A stretch of 64,000 nt of DNA from positions 620,001 through 684,000 of the forward strand of contig JADJLR010000002.1 of the NCBI GenBank assembly GCA_016710015.1, given 5' to 3'. Source of the DNA: Flavobacteriales bacterium (GTDB taxonomy: Bacteria; Bacteroidota; Bacteroidia; Flavobacteriales_F; PHOS-HE28). The notes beneath the pieces are model-generated. The model worked only from the letters and a program-made list of their open reading frames with translations. It did no database searches and had not been told where the DNA came from. Position numbers and translations under genes: made by a program. Positions 25,073-32,565 of the stretch are shown one piece after another; positions within the stretch are counted from its first letter, which is position 1, and each line of letters starts with the position of its first letter.

Positions 25073-26319
25073 CGCACCCAATGTAGGGCAGGGCGCAGGG
25101 TGCCTTGCCATTTCTGGAACCACGCACCCTGTCGGGGACCTTCCTGCACCACGATGCTGAGGGCATCCTGCACCAGGAAATGGCGATTGCCTTTGCGCTG
25201 AAAGAGCACCGTGATCCGGTATTCGCCATCGTTGAGCAACTGCGCGGGAATGGTGCAGCGCACGGTGTTCGCACCCAGTGGCCAAAGCGCCGTGCCGATG
25301 CGCTCGGTCATGTCCGAAACGAAGGCCAATGCATCCGTATCCGTATGCACGTGCAGCTGGATGTTGAGGTCGGTGTCCGTGATGGTGAGGTTCCGCAGGT
25401 CGAGTTCGATGGTGATGGCGGCCTCGGTGGTGAAGCTGCCCTCGGCGTCGGCACTGGTGGCACGCAGGGCCATCAGTCGCACCTCGTCGGTTCCGGGAGC
25501 ATCGGCTTCGGTCCACTGTTGGTGGTCGGTCTGCGCAGCGCATTCGGCCAAGTAGTCGCGCACCACGCTCACCACTTCACCATCGGTACGCACTGTGCCT
25601 TTGTCCAGCCAGATGGCACGGGTACATAGGCTTTGCACGGAGAACATGTTGTGGCTAACGAAGATGATGGTGCGTCCGGAATCGGCGACCGACCGCATCT
25701 GCCCAAGGCAACGTTTCTGGAATTCGGCATCGCCAACGGCCAGCACTTCATCCACCACGAGGATGTCCGGCTCCAAGTGCGCGGCGACGGCGAAACCCAG
25801 TCGCACTTTCATGCCGCTGCTGTAGCGTTTGATGGGCGTATCGATGTGGTGTTCGATGCCGCTGAAGGCGATGATCTCGTCCAACTTGGCATCGATCTCC
25901 GCACGGCGCATGCCCATGATGGCCCCGTTGAGGTAGATGTTCTCCATGCCGGTGAGTTCCGGATGGAAGCCGGTGCCTACTTCCAACAAACTGGATACGC
26001 GGCCCTTCATGTGAATGCTACCCGAGGTAGGCAGGGTGATGCGCGAGAGCAGCTTCAGGACCGTGCTCTTGCCTGCACCGTTCCTACCGATCAAGCCCAG
26101 TACTTCGCCCTGCGCCACATCGAACGACACATTCCGAAGTGCCCAGAACTGGTCGCCCTTGCGCTGGTCTCCTCCCTCCGCACCGGCATTGCGCGGGTCG
26201 GCCTTGCCTCGGGTCCTGGCCACGAACGCGTTGAATTCAGAGGCCACCGTCTGGCGGCCCGTTACACCCAAGCGATACCGCTTGCTCAACCCTTGCGCTT
26301 GTATCACCGTTGCGCGCAT
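25069..26319 (-). CDS. wzt: Polysaccharide ABC exporter ATP-binding subunit (Wzt-type), second copy
   Basis: Start at ATG 26319, where the permease stop expected from the shifted frame overlaps it (TGATG). The 416-residue product has Walker A GRNGAGKST (78-86), signature RYSSGMKVRLGFAVA, Walker B DILVVDEVLAVGD, and a C-terminal Wzt carbohydrate-binding domain of about 150 residues. It differs enough from the first Wzt (15853) to be a separate exporter. In the raw sequence it reads as one fused frame with the permease because of a one-base change. Confidence 0.88.
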   Translation of the reverse strand: MRATVIQAQGLSKRYRLGVTGRQTVASEFNAFVARTRGKADPRNAGAEGGDQRKGDQFWALRNVSFDVAQGEVLGLIGRNGAGKSTVLKLLSRITLPTSGSIHMKGRVSSLLEVGTGFHPELTGMENIYLNGAIMGMRRAEIDAKLDEIIAFSGIEHHIDTPIKRYSSGMKVRLGFAVAAHLEPDILVVDEVLAVGDAEFQKRCLGQMRSVADSGRTIIFVSHNMFSVQSLCTRAIWLDKGTVRTDGEVVSVVRDYLAECAAQTDHQQWTEADAPGTDEVRLMALRATSADAEGSFTTEAAITIELDLRNLTITDTDLNIQLHVHTDTDALAFVSDMTERIGTALWPLGANTVRCTIPAQLLNDGEYRITVLFQRKGNRHFLVQDALSIVVQEGPRQGAWFQKWQGTLRPALHWVR

Positions 26320-27183
26320 CAGATCACGTCCGCAAATGAGGCGTTGAACGCGCTGGAAGACCATGGTCCCTACCAGCAGCATCACCACAGCGGCCATGGT
26401 GGAATAGGGCAACAAGCCTAGGTCCAGGGGTGTGCCGAGCAAGGCTGCGCGGAACCCTTCGATGATGCCGGCCATGGGGTTGATGAGGATCACGGTGCGC
26501 AAGGTGGACCCCTGCGGTACGAGGCTGAGCGGGAAGATGACGGGGCTGCCATACATGAGCAATTGGATGCCGAAGCCCAGCAGGAAGCCGAGGTCGCGGA
26601 ACCGGGTGGTGAGCGCCGCCACGAGCACGCCCACCCCGAAGGCGAGCACCGTCATGATAACGATGAGCAATGGAAGCAGAAGTATATCGGGACCAACGCC
26701 CCACTTCGCGTCACCCAAGAAGTAATAGCCCAACGCGATCACGAAGAAGGTGGCGAATTGCACCAAGAAGCTGACCATGGTGGACAAGGTGGTGGCCAAC
26801 GGCGCGATCAACCGCGGGAAGTAGACCTTGGTCATCAGTGCGGCGTTCCACACCAAGGTCTGGGAGGTGCGCTGCACCACATTGGCGAAGAAGGTCCACG
26901 GTACCACCGCCGCGAGATAGAACAGCACCGGTGGATGCTCCGCTGGTGCCATACGCGCCAGCATCCCGAAGATCACGGCCAATACCACCGATGTGAGCAG
27001 CGGTTGCACCACCTGCCAGAGCGGCCCGAGGATGGTCTGCTTGTACACCGCGAGCAGATCGCGTTTCACCATCAGGACCAACAGGTCCCGGTAATGCCAA
27101 AGCTCTCGCAGATCGATCCGCCACCATCCGTGTGATGGTTCCACCACCACGTCCCATTCCGATCGGTGTTGTGTGTCCATCAC
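26319..27183 (-). CDS. wzm: Polysaccharide ABC exporter permease (Wzm-type), second copy, 1-nt frameshift at its end
   Basis: ABC-2 permease with the typical N-terminal LRELWHYRDLLVLMVKRDLL and ILGPLWQVVQPLL segments and about six membrane helices. In the given sequence the frame continues into Wzt as a 704-residue fusion. If one C of the GCC at about 26342-26346 is removed, the frame instead ends QRSFADVI with TGA at 26319-26321. FADVI just before a TGATG junction is the usual end of such permeases. A real fusion is less likely than an indel. A low-complexity block lies just upstream (27230-27360). Confidence 0.85.
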
Positions 27184-27229
27184 TGGCGGCTCAGGTCTAT
27201 CGGGCTAAAATACCATGCCTTTTAAGCTC

Positions 27230-27360
27230 ACAAAAAAACACAGGGGGAGAGAAAGGGGGAGGGGGGGGCCCCCCGGGGCCCCGCGGGGGCGGGGGGCCCT
27301 TTTTTTTGGTTGTTTTTTTGGGGGCCCCCCGGGAAAAAAAAAACCCAAAGGGAGGGGACG
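27230..27360. other. Homopolymer-rich low-complexity block, probable assembly artefact
   Basis: About 130 bp made nearly only of runs: A7, many G5-G8 runs, C6, T8, T7 and A10, strongly G-biased on the plus strand. Nothing like it occurs elsewhere in the window, and it sits between two genes of one operon. It could hide the real 3' flank of the kinase gene and the promoter of the exporter genes. No coding or regulatory reading is offered. Confidence 0.75.
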
Positions 27361-27362
27361 TC

Positions 27363-29792
27363 CTAACTGGCGGCTCCGGTCTCGACCGCGTCCTTGGTCC
27401 TCGGCCTTGACGGGAACAGGCCATAGCCGTAGCCGTAGCCATATCCGGTACCATAGCCATACGCATACCGGTAACCGTAGCCGTAGTTCGTGCTGTAGTA
27501 GTACTTGCTCTTCTTGATGCGCACCCCGTTGAGGATGAACCCCGTGTTCGTCGCCGCATTCCCGTGCAACACCTCCAAGGAGTTGTTCACGTGGTCCTTG
27601 CTGGCGAAGCGGGTGTTGAGCACGAACAGTGTGGCATCGGCATGGCGCATCATCAACAAGGCATCCGTGATGAGGCCCACTGGCGGCGTGTCGATGAGCA
27701 CATAGTCGTACTCCGCTGCCGCCTCCATGAACAGAACAGGAAGGTGCTTGCTCAGGATCAATTCAGACGCGTTCGGCGGTGTCGGGCCGGAAAGCATCAC
27801 ATCGAAATGTTCGAACTGCGTATGTTGCACCACTTCGCGCCAGTTCATCTTGCCGATCAGGACCGTGCTGAGGCCGACCTGACTGGTCATGCCGAGACTC
27901 GCAGCCACCTTGGGCTTGTGCAGGTCGAGTTCCAGGAGCAACACCTTCTTACCGGCCTTGGCCAGGATGGCGCTCAAGTTCACCGAGCAGAAGGTTTTCC
28001 CCTCGTTCGGTCGGTAGCTGGTAACCAGTACCACTTTGCCACGTCCCTCGGGTGCTGGCACGTATTCCAAATTGGTGCGAACGGTACGGAATGATTCCGT
28101 GATGGCTGCCTTCGGGTCACTGTCCACCACCACGTAGTTGTCCTCTGCCTTCTCACTGGCAATGATCTCCCCGAAGACGGGCAATGTGGTCAACTCCTTC
28201 AACTGGTCCGCGTTCTCTATGCGATCATAGAACATCACACGGACGAATACCACGGCCATGGAGATCACCAGACCACCGAGCATGAAGGTGTAGAAGATCT
28301 TGAGCTTGTCCGGCCGAACCACGCCCAACGTGCGCGCACTTTCGATCACCTTCGTCTTGGGAACGATCCCCGCCCGGGCGATCACCGTGCTGGCCCTTTT
28401 CTCCAAGAGGAAGAGATACATCTTCTCGTTCACCATAAGGCGCCGTTCGATGTTCAAAACATCCCGCTGACTCTTGGGCAAGTTGCGGATCATGCCCTCA
28501 TAGTCACTGGCTTGTTCACCCAGATCGCCCATCTTCTGCTCGATGGCATGCTTCGCATTCTTGATGTACGTGAGTAGAATAGCCCTGCGGAGTTGGATGG
28601 TCGAGTCCAACTCCTGAATGGATATATTGGCCTCGGTCCCAGTGAAAAGGCCCGATGTCCGTGCCATTTGCATGCTGTACAACGAACCCAGTGTCTGCTT
28701 CAGGAAGTCATCGTCCGTGATGTACAGGGCCGGCGGAAGCAATTTCTCATCCTCAGAGTTCAGCACGTAGTCCTCGAGTGATTCCATGGACTTCAACTGG
28801 ATCTCCTGATTCCGCTTCTGGTGGTCGTAGCTGATGAGTTCCGTGAAGTACAGCGTCTCCTCACGTCCCAGATCCAGGATATTCTTGCTCTCCTTGTAGT
28901 TCTGGAGTTCGTCCTCGTGCTGCTCCAGAATGACCGTCACCTCAGCCAACTGCTTGTCGATGTAATTGAGTGTATTCTCGTTGATGTCGAACTCACTTTG
29001 CAAGGTGTACCGCATGTACTCCCGTGAAAGTGTATCCAGGAACATCTTCGCCCGCACACCCACCTCGTCCTCCACGGTGATGTCCAGAATGGTGGTGAAT
29101 TCTTGATTCTTTACACCAATGGTGCTCTTGTACTTGTTGACCAAGGTGTTCCGGTTGTGCCGCACGAATTGGTAATCCGTTTCCACCAATCGTGGAAGGG
29201 TCTGTTCGTTGAAGTAGGGCGAACGCTCCACATTCAGAATAAAGGAATTGTCCGGGTCTCGCACTTCCTGATCGAAAGGAAATACACGTGTGGTGAGCTT
29301 TCCGCCTTGGTCATAGTTCAACTCGAAAGTGTTCAAGTCGATGATCCGCATATCGAACGGCCGCTCGTTCAAGCGATCGTCCAGCACGTCCATATGGACC
29401 ACGAAAGGCAGTGTGCCGTATACCTCGGATGTCTTGAAACGACCAACGATATAGTAGGAGATGTCGAAATCGAGCTTGTCCAAGGTGCGATCCACCAGGT
29501 CATACGATGTCAGCACCCGCTTTTGGTTGACGATGTCACTGTAGGACTGCACATAGCCCAACCCACGGAACATCTGGTTCTGGTAGTCGTAGCTGTCCTG
29601 ATCCTTCAACAGGATCTGTGTACTGGCACCGTAGATGTCCGGTAATTTGTAGCTGTATAGATAGGACAGCACAGCGGAAAGTACCAAGGCGACCACCACG
29701 AAGTACCAGTTCTTCGATGCGATACGCACGAAGTACCGCAGGTCCTTGGCATCAACGATGCTACCGCGGTCCTGGGTCTTGATCGATGCCAT
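27363..29792 (-). CDS. Polysaccharide co-polymerase / tyrosine autokinase (Wzc-like)
   Basis: Start at ATG 29792 (MASIKTQDRGS); a second ATG at 29819 is possible. The 809-residue protein has an N-terminal Wzz-type domain with a first membrane helix (about 29-47), a long coiled periplasmic part, a second membrane helix near 500, and a C-terminal BY-kinase with Walker A YRPNEGKTF, Walker A' LLLELDLHKPK and Walker B YVLIDTPPVG. It controls chain length and export. The tail is a run of Tyr-Gly pairs (about 770-795), a strong candidate autophosphorylation cluster. A TATATTTG box lies 71 nt upstream. Confidence 0.92.
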   Translation of the reverse strand: MASIKTQDRGSIVDAKDLRYFVRIASKNWYFVVVALVLSAVLSYLYSYKLPDIYGASTQILLKDQDSYDYQNQMFRGLGYVQSYSDIVNQKRVLTSYDLVDRTLDKLDFDISYYIVGRFKTSEVYGTLPFVVHMDVLDDRLNERPFDMRIIDLNTFELNYDQGGKLTTRVFPFDQEVRDPDNSFILNVERSPYFNEQTLPRLVETDYQFVRHNRNTLVNKYKSTIGVKNQEFTTILDITVEDEVGVRAKMFLDTLSREYMRYTLQSEFDINENTLNYIDKQLAEVTVILEQHEDELQNYKESKNILDLGREETLYFTELISYDHQKRNQEIQLKSMESLEDYVLNSEDEKLLPPALYITDDDFLKQTLGSLYSMQMARTSGLFTGTEANISIQELDSTIQLRRAILLTYIKNAKHAIEQKMGDLGEQASDYEGMIRNLPKSQRDVLNIERRLMVNEKMYLFLLEKRASTVIARAGIVPKTKVIESARTLGVVRPDKLKIFYTFMLGGLVISMAVVFVRVMFYDRIENADQLKELTTLPVFGEIIASEKAEDNYVVVDSDPKAAITESFRTVRTNLEYVPAPEGRGKVVLVTSYRPNEGKTFCSVNLSAILAKAGKKVLLLELDLHKPKVAASLGMTSQVGLSTVLIGKMNWREVVQHTQFEHFDVMLSGPTPPNASELILSKHLPVLFMEAAAEYDYVLIDTPPVGLITDALLMMRHADATLFVLNTRFASKDHVNNSLEVLHGNAATNTGFILNGVRIKKSKYYYSTNYGYGYRYAYGYGTGYGYGYGYGLFPSRPRTKDAVETGAAS

Positions 29793-29862
29793 GCTCGTTC
29801 CTGGTGGTACCCGTTCCATTAGGAATTGGGGACCGGATGATCCAGCCGTGGCTGAAGGGCTG

Positions 29863-29870
29863 CAAATATA
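29863..29870 (-). promoter_or_regulatory. Candidate -7 box (TATATTTG) of the Wzc-like gene
   Basis: Perfect TAnnTTTG on the minus strand followed by CAGCCC, 71 nt before the ATG at 29792, in the divergent gap shared with the exosortase operon. Confidence 0.5.
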
Positions 29871-29926
29871 GTCGCGTGGAGCCTTTCGCCTAACCATCGA
29901 CTTAGGCGACCAATGTTGGCAACCTA

Positions 29927-29968
29927 TTGGACGGATCGATCCCAAAGTGATAGCTTTGCCTACCTTTG
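29927..29968 (+). promoter_or_regulatory. Candidate promoter of the exosortase operon
   Basis: TTG (29927-29929), 21 nt, then TAGCTTTG (29951-29958) fits the Bacteroidota TTTG-N17-23-TAnnTTTG pattern. A second -7-like box, TACCTTTG, is at 29961-29968. The first start codon follows at 29992. Confidence 0.5.
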
Positions 29969-29991
29969 ATCGCATTTCCTGCTTCCGGACC

Positions 29992-30207
29992 ATGAAGAAC
30001 GTGTTACGTATTGTCTTTTCACTGATCTTGGTGACACTTCCATTCGCCAATGCGGTGATGGCAACTGGCATTGGTGGGCCTCCGCCCTGTTGGCCGCCAC
30101 CCTGTATCCCCATTGATGGTGGATTGAGTTTGCTGATCGCCGCAGGAACCATTCTTGGTGGGAAAAAGGCGCTGGACCTTCGCCGCTCCCGTAAGCGCTC
30201 TGCTTGA
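29992..30207 (+). CDS. Small secreted protein with PID-CTERM-like exosortase sorting signal
   Basis: Start at ATG 29992 (MKNVLRIVF), 71 residues. Residues 1-24 are a signal peptide. The short mature part is Gly/Pro/Cys-rich (GGPPPCWPPPC, 28-38). Then comes PID (40-42) with GG, a hydrophobic stretch to about residue 57, and the basic tail KKALDLRRSRKRS. This signal-motif-helix-basic layout is that of exosortase substrates, and the motif resembles PID-CTERM signals described in Bacteroidota. The stop overlaps the exosortase start (TGATG), so it is probably the dedicated substrate. Almost the whole mature protein is the sorting signal and the Cys/Pro stretch. Confidence 0.8.
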   Translation: MKNVLRIVFSLILVTLPFANAVMATGIGGPPPCWPPPCIPIDGGLSLLIAAGTILGGKKALDLRRSRKRSA

Positions 30208-30761
30208 TGCCGATGCCCCTCACCGCTACGGTGGTGAAAGGTGACCCTGTTGTTCGCTTCCTGCTCCTTGCTGTTGTCCTTTACGTGGGATGGTACGCGC
30301 TGTACGAGTTCGTCCTGCATCCGATGGGTGTGCTGGACCGCGCCACGATCGACTCGCTCATTAGTTGGGCATCCGTGATCCTCACTGGCTTGGGGTACGA
30401 GTTGATCCCGGAACCCGCCAATGTGGAGAACATCCGCACCATAGGCGTTCAAGGTGGGCATCTGCTCTGGATCGGTGACCCCTGCAACGGTGTAGGTCTG
30501 TTCGCCGTTTACTTGATCTTCTTGATCGCCTACCCCGGACCGTGGCGGCACAAACTCTGGTTCGGTGCATTGGGACTCCTTACCATCCACTTGATCAATG
30601 CGCTGCGCGTGGCCGCCCTGTGCATCATTGTGAAGTACGATTACGAGCTGCTCAACTTCAACCACGACTACACCTTCTATGTGGTGGTGTACGGATGGGT
30701 CTTCCTACTCTGGGCCATTTGGGTCCGGAAGTTCGCCCCCAAGACCCCGGTTCGGGCATGA
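30207..30761 (+). CDS. Exosortase/archaeosortase family protein (Bacteroidota type)
   Basis: 184 residues from ATG 30207; a TTG one codon earlier is less likely. Several membrane helices surround the conserved exosortase triad, read here as Cys93 in GDPCNG, Arg134 in NALRVA and His153 in FNHDYTF. It should cleave the C-terminal sorting signal of its substrate in the membrane and attach the protein to another molecule. By its short length and the CNG motif it resembles the XrtF/XrtX groups. It is coupled to the substrate-like gene before it and a small membrane protein after it (ATGA overlap). Confidence 0.88.
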   Translation: MPMPLTATVVKGDPVVRFLLLAVVLYVGWYALYEFVLHPMGVLDRATIDSLISWASVILTGLGYELIPEPANVENIRTIGVQGGHLLWIGDPCNGVGLFAVYLIFLIAYPGPWRHKLWFGALGLLTIHLINALRVAALCIIVKYDYELLNFNHDYTFYVVVYGWVFLLWAIWVRKFAPKTPVRA

Positions 30762-31228
30762 GCCGAAAAGTACTGATCGGAGGGATCGTAGTGATCGCGA
30801 TCGTGCTCGGAGCCTTGCGGGAATTCCTCTTCCTGAACCTGAATTACGCCATCGACCACCTCGCCAACCACCGTACCGTTTCATACGCCCACAGTGCGTT
30901 CCGAGCAGCCATCGACGGTTGGTCCTTGGGTGGATTACGATCCTTGAAGTGGATCTTCTCCGCCTTCTTCATCGGCGCCAACCTGTTGCTTGCTCTGGGC
31001 TTGTCCCGCATCCTCTTCGGCGACCACCGTTATCGGAAGCTCTTGATCTTGGCATTTCTCGGGATCGCTGCGTTCGCCTTCGTGTTGAACATGCTGGGAA
31101 GGAACATCCCCGGACTGGGCGACGTGGCCGTGAAGTTGTTGCATGTGTTGCAATACCCGGTGATGCTTTTCTTCCTTTGGGCGGCGACTTGGCTCGGTGC
31201 TGCGCCGCATGCCGGTCGCGCGGGTTAG
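30758..31228 (+). CDS. Exosortase-associated small membrane protein
   Basis: 156 residues from the ATG that overlaps the exosortase stop. It has an N-terminal helix, an outer loop with FLFLNLNYAIDHL and three further helices near the C-terminus. It resembles the short membrane proteins that accompany exosortases XrtF and XrtX in Bacteroidota. The molecular job is unknown; a chaperone or partner of the exosortase is inferred from strict coupling. It is followed after 29 nt by glyA. Confidence 0.75.
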   Translation: MSRKVLIGGIVVIAIVLGALREFLFLNLNYAIDHLANHRTVSYAHSAFRAAIDGWSLGGLRSLKWIFSAFFIGANLLLALGLSRILFGDHRYRKLLILAFLGIAAFAFVLNMLGRNIPGLGDVAVKLLHVLQYPVMLFFLWAATWLGAAPHAGRAG

Positions 31229-31257
31229 CTTTGGCCACACCGCATCCAACCGATCAC

Positions 31258-32556
31258 ATGCAACGAGACACCCCCATCTTCGACCTCATCACCCAAGAGA
31301 AATGGCGCCAGACCAAGGGTTTGGAATTGATCGCCAGCGAGAATTACGTGAGCGATCAGGTTCTAGAGGCCATGGGTTCCGTGCTGACGAACAAGTACGC
31401 GGAAGGTCTACCGGGTAAGCGCTATTACGGCGGCTGTGAATTCGTGGATCAGGTGGAGAACCTCGCGATCGATCGGGTGAAGACCTTGTTCGGTGCCGCT
31501 TGGGCCAACGTGCAACCCCATAGCGGTGCTCAAGCCAATGCCGCCGTGATGCTGGCCTGCTTGAAACCCGGCGATACCATCTTGGGCTTCGACCTGAGCC
31601 ATGGCGGTCACCTCACCCACGGCAGCCCGGTCAATTTCAGCGGGAAACTCTACCGCGCTACGTTCTATGGCGTGCATCGGGAGACCGGTCGTGTGGAAAT
31701 GGAGATGGTGCGGAAGATGGCCCTTCAGGAAAAGCCGAAACTCATCATTTGCGGCGCAAGTGCGTACAGCCGCGATTGGGATTATGTCGCCTTCCGAAAG
31801 ATCGCCGACGAGGTCGGAGCCTTGTTACTTGCGGACATCAGCCACCCGGCCGGCTTGATCGCGGCCAAACTGCTGAACGACCCGTTGCCCCATTGCCATG
31901 TGGTGACCACCACCACCCACAAGACTTTACGGGGTCCGCGTGGTGGATTGATCATGATGGGCCAGGACTTCGCCAATCCATGGGGCTTGAAAACACCCAA
32001 GGGGGAGTCGCGCATGATGAGTGCGGTCTTGGATAGCGGTGTATTCCCCGGCACACAAGGTGGTCCGTTGGAACATGTGATCGCGGCCAAGGCGATCGCC
32101 TTCGGTGAGGCACTGGAACCCTCCTACACGAGCTATTGCGAACAAGTGATCGCGAATGCCAAGGTGATGGCCAAGGGCTTCGTGGAGCAAGGTTACCAAG
32201 TGATCAGCGATGGCACGGACAACCACTGTATGCTGATCGATCTGCGTTCCAAGGACATCACCGGCAAGGATGCCGAATTGGCGCTGGGCAAGGTGGACAT
32301 CACCGTGAACAAGAACATGGTGCCCTTCGATACCCAAAGTCCTTTCGTGACCAGTGGCATCCGGGTTGGTACACCAGCAGTGACCACGCGCGGCTTGAAA
32401 GAAGCGGAGTGTGCGCAGATCGTGCAATTGATCGATGCTGCTTTGATGAATCGCGATTCGCCTTCAGAGTTGGATCGGATCCGATTCCAAGTGAACGGCA
32501 TGATGCGCCTGAAGCCGTTATCCGAGCGCAGTGTCCCAACTCCCCTACCTCACTGA
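31258..32556 (+). CDS. glyA: Serine hydroxymethyltransferase
   Basis: 432 residues from ATG 31258 (MQRDTPIFDLI). This PLP enzyme interconverts serine and glycine while charging tetrahydrofolate. The family marks are clear: ELIASENYVSDQVLEA, NKYAEGLPGKRYYGGCE, the PLP site VVTTTTHKTLRGPRGG with its Lys, and SPFVTSGIRVGTPAVTTRG. It lies 29 nt behind the exosortase genes on the same strand and may share their transcript. It converges on the next gene with a 9-nt gap. Confidence 0.97.
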   Translation: MQRDTPIFDLITQEKWRQTKGLELIASENYVSDQVLEAMGSVLTNKYAEGLPGKRYYGGCEFVDQVENLAIDRVKTLFGAAWANVQPHSGAQANAAVMLACLKPGDTILGFDLSHGGHLTHGSPVNFSGKLYRATFYGVHRETGRVEMEMVRKMALQEKPKLIICGASAYSRDWDYVAFRKIADEVGALLLADISHPAGLIAAKLLNDPLPHCHVVTTTTHKTLRGPRGGLIMMGQDFANPWGLKTPKGESRMMSAVLDSGVFPGTQGGPLEHVIAAKAIAFGEALEPSYTSYCEQVIANAKVMAKGFVEQGYQVISDGTDNHCMLIDLRSKDITGKDAELALGKVDITVNKNMVPFDTQSPFVTSGIRVGTPAVTTRGLKEAECAQIVQLIDAALMNRDSPSELDRIRFQVNGMMRLKPLSERSVPTPLPH

Positions 32557-32565
32557 GCAACGGCT

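Noticed and set aside
27230..27360. Strong intrinsic terminator behind the Wzc gene
   Set aside because: G/C/T runs could pair, but the sequence is a chain of homopolymers without a defined stem and looks like an artefact.
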